Positions 36,932 through 46,490 of a DNA stretch of 64,000 nt are shown piece by piece; position 1 is the first letter of the stretch; each line of letters starts with the position of its first letter. Under the pieces are notes generated by a model. It did no database searches, was not told where the DNA came from, and was given only the letters and a program-made list of their open reading frames with translations. Location of the stretch: positions 124,001-188,000 of the forward strand of contig JADHSM010000003.1 of NCBI GenBank assembly GCA_016776905.1, in the 5' to 3' direction. This DNA comes from Planctomycetota bacterium. GTDB taxonomy: Bacteria; Planctomycetota; UBA8108; UBA1146. The translations under genes and the position numbers were made by a program.

Positions 36932-38146
36932 CTACTGACGCTTGGCTTGAAGATTTTCATCCAACTTCGCAAGAAACTCTTCTGTCGTCATGAAGGGCGT
37001 ATCTCCACTGACGAGCAGTGCGAGATCTTTAGTCATGTGCCCAGATTCCACCGTTTCGATACAGACGGCTTCAAGATCATCTGCAAACTGCTTCAGAGCT
37101 TCATTCCCATCCATCCTTGCCCTGTGGGCGAATCCTCGCGTCCAGGCAAAAATGCTCGCGATGGGATTGGTGGAGGTCGGAAGTCCCTTTTGGTGTTGGC
37201 GATAATGCCTCGTCACCGTTCCGTGAGCGGCTTCAGCCTCTACGGTATTACCGTCGGGAGTCATCAAGACACTCGTCATCAAGCCCAAAGAGCCGAAGCC
37301 CTGAGCCACGGTGTCGGACTGAACGTCACCATCGTAGTTTTTACATGCCCAAACAAATCCACCTGACCACTTCATGGCACATGCGACCATGTCATCGATC
37401 AAACGGTGCTCGTATATGATGCCGGCATCTTCGAATGCAGCTTTAAATTCTGCATCAAAGACTTCTTGGAATAGATCCTTAAACCGACCGTCATATGCTT
37501 TAAGAATTGTGTTCTTCGTAGAAAGATAGACGGGCCACTTTCTCTGAAGGCCGTAGTTCATGCATGCGCGAGCAAAACCTCGAATCGATTCATCAAGGTT
37601 GTACATTCCCATGGCGATGCCCGCTTCTTCGAACTGCATCACATCGAAGTTCATGGTCTCTCCCCCATCTTCTGGGGTGAAAGTCATCGTCAATTTGCCC
37701 GCTCCAGGTACAAGGAAATCCGTGGCTCTGTATTGGTCGCCGTGTGCATGACGTCCAATCACGATGGGTTGCGTCCATCCAGGAACAAGCCTCGGTACAT
37801 TTTCACAAGTGATCGGTTCACGGAACACCGTGCCGCCCAAAATGTTGCGGATCGTTCCATTCGGGGAACGCCACATCTTCTTGAGACCAAACTCCTCAAC
37901 TCGCTCTTCATCTGGAGTGATCGTTGCGCACTTCACGCCCACGCCGTATTTCTTGATCGCTTCTGCTGCATCAATCGTAATCTGATCGTCTGTTTCATCT
38001 CGCTTTTGAACACTCAGGTCGAAGTACTTCAGCTCGACATCGACGTAAGGAAGAATTAAACGATCTTTAATAAACTGCCAAATGATGCGGGTCATCTCGT
38101 CGCCGTCGAGTTCGACAACAGGATGATCAACCTTGATCTTTTCCAC
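36932..38146 (-). CDS. icd: NADP-dependent isocitrate dehydrogenase (eukaryotic-type dimer)
   Basis: A 404-residue TCA-cycle enzyme converting isocitrate to 2-oxoglutarate and CO2. The sequence follows the homodimeric class shared with eukaryotes: [13 protein letters not shown] at the start, [19 protein letters not shown] at the substrate site, [13 protein letters not shown], and the coenzyme region [17 protein letters not shown]. The start is GTG 38146 with AAGGAGA upstream. It is on the same strand as, and just before, the hydroxyproline genes that also end in 2-oxoglutarate. Confidence 0.95.
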   Translation of the reverse strand: MEKIKVDHPVVELDGDEMTRIIWQFIKDRLILPYVDVELKYFDLSVQKRDETDDQITIDAAEAIKKYGVGVKCATITPDEERVEEFGLKKMWRSPNGTIRNILGGTVFREPITCENVPRLVPGWTQPIVIGRHAHGDQYRATDFLVPGAGKLTMTFTPEDGGETMNFDVMQFEEAGIAMGMYNLDESIRGFARACMNYGLQRKWPVYLSTKNTILKAYDGRFKDLFQEVFDAEFKAAFEDAGIIYEHRLIDDMVACAMKWSGGFVWACKNYDGDVQSDTVAQGFGSLGLMTSVLMTPDGNTVEAEAAHGTVTRHYRQHQKGLPTSTNPIASIFAWTRGFAHRARMDGNEALKQFADDLEAVCIETVESGHMTKDLALLVSGDTPFMTTEEFLAKLDENLQAKRQ

Positions 38147-38294
38147 GATGGGTCTCCTTGATTATTATCCCCACAGGGGGAATCGGGGCTCTTTTATCAG
38201 CGTCTGATCTCGACGTGAATACTGATTCTAGATCGAGTCTGGGCTCGACGAAAGCAGACCCGAGCCGGGATGCACCCTAAACATCCTGAAATGC

Positions 38295-39125
38295 TCAGCG
38301 TTGGCACTGACGGCAATAGAAAAGGGATCTGTTAGAGAGAACTTCCCTGACGATTTCACTTTCACAGCTGTGGCAGGGCTCACCCTCACGTCCGTAGACA
38401 TTGAAGACATGCTGGAAGTAACCTGTTTGCCCCTCAGGATCGACAAAGTCCCTGAGAGTACTCCCACCCTTGTCGACGGCACTTTGAAGCACGTCCTGCA
38501 GATCATGAGCCAGTTTTCTGTATCGCAGACGGGCAATCCGTCCACAGGATCGATCGGGACGTATACCCGCACGCCAAGCGGCTTCATTGGCATAAATGTT
38601 TCCGACCCCGGCCACCACCCGACCATCGAGGAGAAAGTCCCTCAATCTTCTCGTTTTTTTTCTGGAATATGCGTAGAGGTGGTCTCCCAGAGCGTCTCCG
38701 TCAAAGTCTTCATTGCCGATGGGCTCGGGACCCAACCCCTGAATCAAGGAGTGCGGTTCTGCCTCGGTTCCCGCCCAGGTCACGATGCCGAATCGTCTCG
38801 GATCGTGGTATCTCAGTTGACGATCACCTTCCAGATTCCAAATAACATGATCGTGCTTGCGAAGTTCCTGAGTGGGATCTGCGATTCGGAGACTTCCGGA
38901 CATGCCGAGATGGATCAATAATCGTCCGGAAGAGCTCTCCACCAGCAGATACTTTGCCCGCCGAAGGGTATCCCCCAAAATGGCACCCTCGAGTCGCGCT
39001 GAAAAGTCCTCAGGGACCGGTAATCGCAATCGGAATTGACGGACTTCCACCGACTCCACCGTCAACCCACGGATGCGATCCGCGATTCCCCGTCGAGTGG
39101 TCTCCACTTCTGGAAGTTCTGGCAT
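38295..39125 (-). CDS. mutM: Formamidopyrimidine-DNA glycosylase
   Basis: DNA repair enzyme removing oxidised purines, 276 residues. The mature N-terminus PELPEVET carries the catalytic Pro and Glu, so ATG 39125 is certain even though the frame is open to 39191. VGNIYANEAAWRAGI and the C-terminal zinc finger (CHSC, 16 residues, CRQC) are intact. It is divergent from topA. Confidence 0.96.
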   Translation of the reverse strand: MPELPEVETTRRGIADRIRGLTVESVEVRQFRLRLPVPEDFSARLEGAILGDTLRRAKYLLVESSSGRLLIHLGMSGSLRIADPTQELRKHDHVIWNLEGDRQLRYHDPRRFGIVTWAGTEAEPHSLIQGLGPEPIGNEDFDGDALGDHLYAYSRKKTRRLRDFLLDGRVVAGVGNIYANEAAWRAGIRPDRSCGRIARLRYRKLAHDLQDVLQSAVDKGGSTLRDFVDPEGQTGYFQHVFNVYGREGEPCHSCESEIVREVLSNRSLFYCRQCQR

Positions 39126-39167
39126 GGAGCTCCAATTCTGGGTCAGATCCGGACTCTTCCCCGGATT

Positions 39168-39209
39168 CCTTAAAATACTATATATGGCCATTCAGGCGGT
39201 ATTTTAAGG
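39168..39209. promoter_or_regulatory. 11-bp inverted repeat in the mutM-topA divergent gap
   Basis: CCTTAAAATAC (39168-39178) and GTATTTTAAGG (39199-39209) are perfect inverted copies with a 20-base spacer. Arms contain -10-like A/T stretches on both strands, so this may be overlapping divergent promoters or an operator. Confidence 0.35.
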
Positions 39210-39336
39210 CCAAATTCGTCACTCTAGAGCCTCATTTGAAAAAAAAGATGTCTTGCACCCATAGGCCTCTACAAGGTACCCGTAATTAAACGTCGCTTTT
39301 TTGGCGACCCAGTTACGAAAGGATGGCCGGTATTCC

Positions 39337-42009
39337 ATGGCAAAAAGGCTCGTGATTGTCGAATCCCCAACCAAAGCTAAAACCATTGAAAAGTACCTCG
39401 GTGGAGATTTCGTAGTGGAAGCCAGTGTGGGCCACATTAGAGACTTGCCCTCAAAGGCGAGTCAGGTCCCCGAAGAGTTCAAAAAGTCACAGGTGGTCAC
39501 TGGTATCACTGACGAATTCCAAGCGATATACGTTCTCGATGACGACAAAAAATCAACGGTCAGCGACATCCGGAAACAGATGAAAGATGCTGATGAATTA
39601 TTCCTCGCAACTGACGCGGACCGCGAGGGAGAAGCGATCTCTTGGCATCTCCTCCAAGTACTCAAACCCAAAAAAGGTATTCCTGTCAAACGCTTGAGGT
39701 TGGGACAGATCACCAAAACTGCTCTTGAAAAAGCCATCGCTGAACCCGAGGAACTCGACTCTCAGTTGGTGGATGCTCAGGAAGCACGGAGGATGGTTGA
39801 TCGCCTGTACGGATATCCTGTTTCCAATTTGTTATGGAGAAAAGTTGCTCAGGGACTTTCGGCAGGACGAGTTCAAACGGTCGCAATCCGACTCCTCGTT
39901 GAAAGAGAAAAAGAACGTCTCATTTTTATCCCTGCCGTTTATTGGGATATGGATGCTGATTTCAAAACGAAATCCGACGAAACTTTTTCAGCGAAGCTAC
40001 TGACCTTAGGTGGACAACCTATTGCTCAAAGTAAAGATTTTGGTGACGACGGAAAATTGAAACCCGAATCCGCCAAATGCAAAGTTCTCGACGCAGACTC
40101 TGCTGCCACTCTCAAACAACGCTTCACAGATGGATCATTCAAGATCTCCTCTTTGGAAGAAAAACCGTATTCACGCAAGACTCCTGTTCCATTCATTACC
40201 AGTGGATTGCAGCAGGAAGCGAGTAACCGCCTCGGTTTTTCCCCGTCTCGGACGATGCGCTCCGCCAATGCTCTCTTCCAAAAGGGCTACATCACTTACG
40301 TCCGTACAGACAACTATGTTCTCGCTCCAGAAGCGATGCAGGCGATACAAGGCCTGATTGAAAAACGATTCGGATCCGAAGAACACGCACCTAAAAACTT
40401 TGAACACCTCTCCAAGAATGCAGCGGGTGAACACGAACCGATTCGCCCCTCTGATTTTGTCGATCCTGCAGAGGTCTCGTCAAAAGTAGGAGACGATGAG
40501 GGACGTCTATACGATCTCATCTGGAAAAGAACTGTCGCAAGTCAGATGAAGCCGGCCACAGGACGCACTGTCATTCTTGAAGTCCAAGAAGAACATTCAG
40601 AACCCGCTCGCTATCAATCCCGTGGAACAGTGATCGACAATCCAGGATTCATGCGAGTTGACCCTGCAGGGACGAAGGAAACTATTTTGCCCTCCGTCTC
40701 AGTCGACGAGACCGTCAACTTGGCGGATTTGGACCCGGAAGAACACCGGACCCAAGCCATCGGACGATACACTGAAGCGGGACTGGTCAAGGAGATGGAG
40801 AAGCGTGGAATTGGACGACCCAGTACCTACGCAGCGATCATCGAAAGAATCCAATCTGCGCAGTATTCCTTCCGCAGAAACAAAGCTCTAGTTCCAACCT
40901 GGACGGCCTTCGCCGTGGTCCGATTGATGGAAGAGCACTTTGCCAGCATCGTTAGTTATGATTTCACAAAGAAGATGGAAGACGATCTCGATGGCATCGC
41001 CCAAGGACAAATCGATCGTCAGGGATATCTGAAAAAGTTTTGGTCCGGCAACGGAGATTCCGGACTCGAGGGGCTCCTCGCAACCGGACTGGAAGTGATC
41101 GACCCCGCCACGATTTGTCGCTTCCCCATGCCGTACGCTGGATCTGATCCGATTCGATTCCAGGACGAAGACGTCGTTCTTCGAGTAGGTCGTTATGGCC
41201 CATACCTTGAAGCAGGTGAGGTTCGAGGCAACGTTCCGGAGGAACTCCCCCCCGATGAACTCACCGCGTCAAAAATCGACGAGATCATGCAAGCTGGAGC
41301 TCGCAAGGATGAACCGCTTGGACAATGCAGTGCCACAGGGAAACCCATCTTCCTCAAGAGCGGGCGCTTTGGACCTTATGTCCAACGTGGAGATAACGAG
41401 AGCGAAGAAAAACCAGAGTTCGCATCTCTGCTGCCTAATATGGAGCCTGAATCCATAACCGTAGAAATCGCCATTCAGTTGTTGATTCTCAAAGAGGGGC
41501 GTCCAGCGGGAACGACTCCCGAGGGAGATGAGATTCGCATCTACAATGGACGCTATGGACTTTACCTAAAGTCCGGGAAAGAAACTCGCAGCCTAGAAGA
41601 GGGTGATGATCCCTTCACAGTGAACGAAGAACGCTGTCGTTTCCTTCTCGCTCAGCCCAAAAGAAGAGGCCGGGCAGCCGCCAAGCCACCGATTCAGACT
41701 TTTGAGAATGTGGTGGAACTCGAAGGAGCGACCATCCAGATCAAAGATGGACGATTCGGTCCTTACGCCACCGATGGTGAAACGAACGCTACCCTAGCCA
41801 CGGGTATGGATCCCACCAAGGTCAGTTCTTCCGAAGCCGCACAGCGCATTTTGGCAAAGCGGGAACGCGACGCCAAAAAGGGTAAAAAGAAGAAAACTAC
41901 CAAGAAGAAGACTGCTAAAAAGAAAACCACTAAGAAGAAAACGACTAAAAAGAAAACGACTAAAAAGAAAACTGCTAAAAAGAAAACGACTAAAAAAACA
42001 ACCGAGTGA
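39337..42009 (+). CDS. topA: DNA topoisomerase I
   Basis: Type IA topoisomerase relaxing negative supercoils, about 890 residues. The Toprim domain (LVIVESPTKAKTIEKYLGG, ATDADREGEAISWHL) is followed by the catalytic Tyr at about 321 in GYITYVRTD. The C-terminal part has four Toprim-C repeats (GRYGPYLEAG, GRFGPYVQRG, GRYGLYLKSG, GRFGPYATDG) and no zinc fingers. A roughly 45-residue Lys/Thr/Ala tail ends the protein. ATG 39337 (MAKRL) is chosen because it matches the family N-terminus; a TTG at 39301 would add 12 residues without a ribosome-binding site. Confidence 0.96.
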   Translation: MAKRLVIVESPTKAKTIEKYLGGDFVVEASVGHIRDLPSKASQVPEEFKKSQVVTGITDEFQAIYVLDDDKKSTVSDIRKQMKDADELFLATDADREGEAISWHLLQVLKPKKGIPVKRLRLGQITKTALEKAIAEPEELDSQLVDAQEARRMVDRLYGYPVSNLLWRKVAQGLSAGRVQTVAIRLLVEREKERLIFIPAVYWDMDADFKTKSDETFSAKLLTLGGQPIAQSKDFGDDGKLKPESAKCKVLDADSAATLKQRFTDGSFKISSLEEKPYSRKTPVPFITSGLQQEASNRLGFSPSRTMRSANALFQKGYITYVRTDNYVLAPEAMQAIQGLIEKRFGSEEHAPKNFEHLSKNAAGEHEPIRPSDFVDPAEVSSKVGDDEGRLYDLIWKRTVASQMKPATGRTVILEVQEEHSEPARYQSRGTVIDNPGFMRVDPAGTKETILPSVSVDETVNLADLDPEEHRTQAIGRYTEAGLVKEMEKRGIGRPSTYAAIIERIQSAQYSFRRNKALVPTWTAFAVVRLMEEHFASIVSYDFTKKMEDDLDGIAQGQIDRQGYLKKFWSGNGDSGLEGLLATGLEVIDPATICRFPMPYAGSDPIRFQDEDVVLRVGRYGPYLEAGEVRGNVPEELPPDELTASKIDEIMQAGARKDEPLGQCSATGKPIFLKSGRFGPYVQRGDNESEEKPEFASLLPNMEPESITVEIAIQLLILKEGRPAGTTPEGDEIRIYNGRYGLYLKSGKETRSLEEGDDPFTVNEERCRFLLAQPKRRGRAAAKPPIQTFENVVELEGATIQIKDGRFGPYATDGETNATLATGMDPTKVSSSEAAQRILAKRERDAKKGKKKKTTKKKTAKKKTTKKKTTKKKTTKKKTAKKKTTKKTTE
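41896..42000 (+). repeat. 15-bp tandem repeat encoding the topA Lys-rich tail
   Basis: Seven 15-base units of the form ACNRCTAARAAGAAA, each encoding Thr-(Thr/Ala)-Lys-Lys-Lys. It gives a histone-H1-like basic tail at the C-terminus of topoisomerase I. The last unit is degenerate and runs into the stop. Confidence 0.95.
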
Positions 42010-42024
42010 GCGAAGGGAAATAGA

Positions 42025-44049
42025 ATGCTGGGCTGGATCTGTAGAACCTTTCCAACACGCACTCTTTTTTCCGTCCTGATAGTTTTACTTCCAGCGACGA
42101 TATATTCTTCCACGACCCTCGAACTCGAGGGATCGTGGAAGGGTTCGCTCGGTCCCATCGAATTGATCTTCCATTTCGAAGAAAAAACCGAAACGGGTTG
42201 GACCGGAAGCGTCGATACCCCTCAACAATACTCTTTTGGTTTACCCGCAACGGTTTCCGTGGCGCAGGATGGAACGTTGACCTTTTCGGTCCCAGCGACA
42301 CAAGCATCCTGTGAAGCGCGTTACGATCCCGAATCGGAGACTCTACAAGGAATCTGGAGTCAACGCGGCATCGAGATACCGCTGAAATTGAATCGGACCA
42401 CATCTAGGATCCCGCTGTCCGCCGAATTGGCGAAGCAAGCGATAGGCCTTTACGAAGGCCATGCCATCATCCAGCTTCTGAAATTGAAGATGTCGCTGAA
42501 TCTGAAAGCAGTGACCGGGGGTGGCTTTCGCGGATTTATTGTCAGTCCTGATCAGAGCCTTGAAGAGATCCCCATCTCACGATTCGACCAACTTGGAGAT
42601 CGGCGCATGCGACTGTGCGCCCCTTCCATTTTCCTGACCATGGATCTCATTCTTTCTGAAGATGGCAATGAACTCGCAGGGATGATGCTGCAAGGACCCG
42701 GCCAATTCCCCCTGAAACTTCAACGGACAAAGCAGATCACTTCACCTCTGCGCCCTCAAACTCCACAGCCGCCCTTCCCCTATCGCGAATTCAGAAATTC
42801 AGGACCTGGAGTTCTGGCGACAACACTCTTGGTCCCTCATGGAGACGGGCCATTTCCCATTGCCATCCTTCTTTCTGGATCTGGAAGCCAAGATCGGAAT
42901 AGCACCCTCTTCGGACACAAACCGTTTCTGGTTTTAGCAGATCACCTCGCCCGAAAAGGCATTGCGTCCCTCCGCTACGATGAACCTGGCATCGGTGAAT
43001 CACCACCGTGGAGAGAACTGTCGATCGGAGATACCCAAGCCGCTTCGGTGACGACTGCCGATCAGGTGGAAATTGCGTTAAATCTCTGGGAAACAGCCAA
43101 AGAAGCTATTCACATCTTCGATATCAGAGACGAAAAAGGAAATCTCACGAAAAATCTCATTGGCATGAGACGAGGATTCATCGGACATAGCGAAGGGGCC
43201 CTCGTCGCACAGTTGGTTGCAGCAAATCATGCTCCGATAGCAGGCCCAACTGTTGGCTGCCAAGGTGCTGGAGACTTTGCCATCAGTCTCGCCAGCCCCA
43301 TCACTCGTGGGGACAAATTACTGATCGATCAAAATCGAGCTCTCTCCATGATTGCAGGGCTCGAACCGGCTGAGATCTCCAAAGCATTGGTCCTCAATCG
43401 AAAACTGTTCAATGCGGTGCTCAACGCTCCCGCTACAACACCAGCAAAGCTGGAATCCCTCAAACCAATAAAACGAGTTCAAGTCCGAGATGAGACCTGG
43501 ACAGATCAACAGATCCTAGAAATCCTCTCTCAAGAATCGACGATTCCCGAATCGGAACGAACGTCTATCCGAAACCAAATGTCGATCCCCTGGATTCGCT
43601 GGTTTCTACGTTATGACCCAGCATGGGGATTGGAAAAAATTCGTATCCCGCAACTTTTTGTATTCGGAAAAAAAGATCTTCAAGTTCCTTGGGAACCGAA
43701 CGTAACTTTAGCCAAAGAACTGCTGTCACGACCTGCGAAACCCGATGCGATTCAATGGTTTAATACTGAGAGTTCGTTCTACCCGCCTAGAGATGTAGAA
43801 CTCCATACTTTTGAAAACTTGAACCACCTCTTTCAAAATTGCGACAGTGGTCATGTCAGTGAGTACGGAGAAATCGAAGAAACGATGTCACCCGAAGTCA
43901 TGAACCTTATCTCCGATTGGATTCTGCTTCGGTTTGGTTACCTCGGTCCTGTGGAACCGCGATACACTTATAGCGATATTCACAGTGAGTTTTATTTACA
44001 TCCTGACTACAGAAGATATCCACCTCCGCCAGCTGCTATGAAATGGTAA
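42025..44049 (+). CDS. Exported alpha/beta hydrolase
   Basis: A 674-residue protein with an N-terminal signal segment (TLFSVLIVLLPATIYSS). About 220 residues of beta-rich sequence form a lipocalin-like or unknown N-domain. An alpha/beta hydrolase fold follows: oxyanion region LLSGSGSQDRN, nucleophile Ser in FIGHSEGALVAQL (about 390) and a probable catalytic His in ENLNHLFQ. It resembles serine peptidase/esterase-type hydrolases of the acyl-peptidase group. The C-terminal 60 residues are Tyr/Pro rich. It follows topA by 15 bases, so it may be co-transcribed. The substrate is unknown. Confidence 0.75.
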   Translation: MLGWICRTFPTRTLFSVLIVLLPATIYSSTTLELEGSWKGSLGPIELIFHFEEKTETGWTGSVDTPQQYSFGLPATVSVAQDGTLTFSVPATQASCEARYDPESETLQGIWSQRGIEIPLKLNRTTSRIPLSAELAKQAIGLYEGHAIIQLLKLKMSLNLKAVTGGGFRGFIVSPDQSLEEIPISRFDQLGDRRMRLCAPSIFLTMDLILSEDGNELAGMMLQGPGQFPLKLQRTKQITSPLRPQTPQPPFPYREFRNSGPGVLATTLLVPHGDGPFPIAILLSGSGSQDRNSTLFGHKPFLVLADHLARKGIASLRYDEPGIGESPPWRELSIGDTQAASVTTADQVEIALNLWETAKEAIHIFDIRDEKGNLTKNLIGMRRGFIGHSEGALVAQLVAANHAPIAGPTVGCQGAGDFAISLASPITRGDKLLIDQNRALSMIAGLEPAEISKALVLNRKLFNAVLNAPATTPAKLESLKPIKRVQVRDETWTDQQILEILSQESTIPESERTSIRNQMSIPWIRWFLRYDPAWGLEKIRIPQLFVFGKKDLQVPWEPNVTLAKELLSRPAKPDAIQWFNTESSFYPPRDVELHTFENLNHLFQNCDSGHVSEYGEIEETMSPEVMNLISDWILLRFGYLGPVEPRYTYSDIHSEFYLHPDYRRYPPPPAAMKW

Positions 44050-44095
44050 TCCTACTGACCATTTAGGCATCGCCTTGACGACGATCTCTGTGCTT

Positions 44096-44133
44096 CAGTA
44101 ATCCCTATCATTTAAAGGATTACTGTTGTTTCA
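44096..44133 (+). terminator. Probable terminator after the hydrolase gene
   Basis: Perfect 9-bp arms CAGTAATCC (44096-44104) and GGATTACTG (44117-44125), loop 12 bases, followed by TTGTTTCA. The T-tract is interrupted, so the strength is uncertain. Confidence 0.5.
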
Positions 44134-44246
44134 AATTTGAACCCTAAATGGCAAGTACTCGGTCACTATTGCTCTGTATCTTCACAACATATTGATAGAA
44201 CACTCACCTTATTGAGATATAGACCAAAACAGGTAGAATAGATGAA

Positions 44247-44262
44247 GGTGACAATTGTCACC
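44247..44262. promoter_or_regulatory. Perfect 16-bp palindrome upstream of the FG-GAP protein gene
   Basis: GGTGACAATTGTCACC is a perfect dyad ending 64 bases before the chosen ATG at 44327. It has the size and symmetry of a dimeric regulator's operator. No regulator gene is adjacent. Confidence 0.45.
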
Positions 44263-44326
44263 GTTAAGGCTCTTACGGTTTTCGGTTCACTCTGGTCCGA
44301 GACCCAAAACGAAAATCAGGTGGAAT

Positions 44327-46351
44327 ATGCGACCTCACATCGCATCGGGTGTGCCACGGCATCCTGTCGTGTTCACCTATATCCTCATCTTTATTTCTCT
44401 ACACCTTCCCGTTGCGGGGCAGTCTCCCACTTTTTCCGAAGAAGCTCTTATAAGAGGAGTGAATGTCTTCACCTCTCCAGCTGGAACCTCTGGAGTCGGA
44501 TTGGGATTACTCGATCTCGATGGAGATGGAGATCCGGACATCGTCGCCTGCTCAGGTGGATCAGATATTCGATTTTTTGAAAATGACGGGCAGGGCTACT
44601 TTACAGACCGAACCATCACTGCTGCGGCAAGTGGCTTTATCAATCCGGGTTGTATTGCGGCAGGAGACATCGATGGGGATAGAGATCTGGACATTTTCGT
44701 AGGTTGCTTTAATTCACCAGACCGTATTTTGATCAATGAAGGCAATTTCGAATTTTCAGAACTCATATGGACATTAACTCCACAAGGAACCACTAGAACC
44801 ACAGGCGCCTCCTTTGTTGATATCAACGGAGATCAATGGCTCGACTTAATTATCTCGTGTGGTTCATTCAATGGCGTAGATTCTTGGAACAAAATCTATT
44901 TCAACACTGGGTTTGGGGCTTTCGAACTGGGCGACATTCCAGAATTTAATATCCCTGAACCTACATTCCAAATTCTGCCTCATGATTTCGACCTCGATGG
45001 TGATCTAGATCTCTTCGTTTCTAATGACCGGGGCTACAACTTGGGATTCTTTAATCGATTGTTCATGAACACACCCGGTAGACTCGTCGATATCACCAGT
45101 TCATCTGTGAATGTTGCGATTGACTCCATGGGAATGAATGCTGCGGACATCAACAGAGACGGCCTTCCCGACATCTACGTCACTAACAGTGTTCCCAGTT
45201 ATCCATTACTCCTGAATAAAGGAAACAACACCTTCACCGATAAAGCCTCTTTATATGGTGTCGAAAATGGCTCTGTAGGCTGGGGGACTGTCTTTCTAGA
45301 TATCGGATTGGATGGAGACCTCGACCTCCTCGTTGCCGACTCTTCAGTATCTGATCGCTTATATGAAAACGACGGAGTCTTACCTTGGGAAGATATCGCC
45401 CCAGAGGTCGGCCTTGATGTTCCCTCCTTCAGTAACTGTTGGGTCAAGGGCGACATCGACATGGATGGAGATATTGATCTCATTAATCAAAGTTCTTTTT
45501 CATACTTGAAGATATTTTTACACCCAGACACCCCATCTACTTTCTTTCGACTCAACCCCGTTGGGGCTCCACCAAATCACTTCGCTGTAGGTTGCCGTAT
45601 AGAGATATTTTCTGCTAACGGCGATCTACTATTCAGCGATCAGCGAGTCTCAGGCAGGAATTTCAAATGTCATTCAGAGTGGATTTTTCACCATGGATTC
45701 ACCGAGGGTGAATCCATACCCGAAGTCCATGTTCATTATCCTAATTCACAAATCAGGGTTTTTACAAACGTACCCACTAGGACAGAATGGGACCTTCCAG
45801 CACCTGAAATATTGGGAGATGGAAACAGAGATGGCCAAATCAATATCGATGACTTTTTCTTACTCTTAAATCTACGTACTACAATTTTGAATCCATTCCA
45901 ACCCGGATGTGAATTCTTCGACTTCGACGGGAATTTCATCATCGATGAAGCGGACTGTATCTCTTTCCTTAATCGATCTGATTTACCTCAAAAAGATTGC
46001 AATATGAATATGGAAAATGATCTTCTTGATTTATTCCAAGGTACAGGCCTAGACGCAGATCAAGATGCTGTGCTCGACGAGTGCGACTTCGATTTTGTCA
46101 GAGGTGACGTCTCGGGAGACAGGGTCGTCGATGTCAATGACAGCACCCTCTTTTTAGGATTTCTATTCAATAACCAATCTCTAGATTGTCAGGCTGCCGC
46201 CGATTTAAACGGCGATATAACTTTGAATGTTGCAGATTTTTCAATGTTATCAAATTATCTATTTTCGCAAGGTCCAGCTCCAGCAGCGCCATTTCCAAAT
46301 TGTGGAAGCCACTCTGCCCATATCACATGTGAATACTCCGATTGCCCCTAA
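44327..46351 (+). CDS. Secreted FG-GAP/VCBS protein with UnbV-like and dockerin-like domains
   Basis: About 674 residues. A signal peptide (YILIFISLHLPVAGQ) is followed by beta-propeller-type repeats with calcium loops (DLDGDGDPDIV, DIDGDRDLDIF, DFDLDGDLDLF, DINRDGLPDIY, DIGLDGDLDLL, DIDMDGDIDLI). An ASPIC/UnbV-like region follows (about 430-510, GCRIEIFSANGD ... VHYPNSQIRVFTN). Paired dockerin-like repeats end it (GDGNRDGQINIDD and GDVSGDRVVDVND). ATG 44327 has AGGTGG upstream; the longer frame from TTG 44255 would overlap the palindrome. The role is probably extracellular binding. Confidence 0.8.
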   Translation: MRPHIASGVPRHPVVFTYILIFISLHLPVAGQSPTFSEEALIRGVNVFTSPAGTSGVGLGLLDLDGDGDPDIVACSGGSDIRFFENDGQGYFTDRTITAAASGFINPGCIAAGDIDGDRDLDIFVGCFNSPDRILINEGNFEFSELIWTLTPQGTTRTTGASFVDINGDQWLDLIISCGSFNGVDSWNKIYFNTGFGAFELGDIPEFNIPEPTFQILPHDFDLDGDLDLFVSNDRGYNLGFFNRLFMNTPGRLVDITSSSVNVAIDSMGMNAADINRDGLPDIYVTNSVPSYPLLLNKGNNTFTDKASLYGVENGSVGWGTVFLDIGLDGDLDLLVADSSVSDRLYENDGVLPWEDIAPEVGLDVPSFSNCWVKGDIDMDGDIDLINQSSFSYLKIFLHPDTPSTFFRLNPVGAPPNHFAVGCRIEIFSANGDLLFSDQRVSGRNFKCHSEWIFHHGFTEGESIPEVHVHYPNSQIRVFTNVPTRTEWDLPAPEILGDGNRDGQINIDDFFLLLNLRTTILNPFQPGCEFFDFDGNFIIDEADCISFLNRSDLPQKDCNMNMENDLLDLFQGTGLDADQDAVLDECDFDFVRGDVSGDRVVDVNDSTLFLGFLFNNQSLDCQAAADLNGDITLNVADFSMLSNYLFSQGPAPAAPFPNCGSHSAHITCEYSDCP

Positions 46352-46367
46352 ATTTTTCGGGTCTCAA

Positions 46368-46384
46368 CACTCTTTAAAAGAGTG
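46368..46384 (+). terminator. Weak hairpin after the FG-GAP protein gene
   Basis: CACTCTT and AAGAGTG around a 3-base loop, 17 bases after the stop, with no T-tract. It lies in the 139-bp gap before the SDR gene. A second small dyad, ATGTC...GACAT, lies near 46450. Confidence 0.3.
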
Positions 46385-46490
46385 ATCTTCATAGAAAATT
46401 CACTCTATCTGTCACTCCTCCTGATTATCGATTTCTCTCCTTCGAGCTCATGTCGTATAAAAGACATGGACAGCCTCGAAAGGAAACAAT

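Noticed and set aside
38216-38280. GC-rich dyad between mutM and icd considered as a terminator
   Set aside because: The arms pair only with several mismatches and have no T-tract on either strand.
41763-42158. Minus-strand frame rich in Val/Phe/Leu opposite the topA tail
   Set aside because: It is the reverse translation of the Lys-rich repeat and has no start signals; a shadow frame, not a membrane protein.
44255-44326. TTG start extending the FG-GAP protein by 24 residues
   Set aside because: It begins inside the 16-bp palindrome, has no ribosome-binding site and puts non-hydrophobic residues before the signal peptide.
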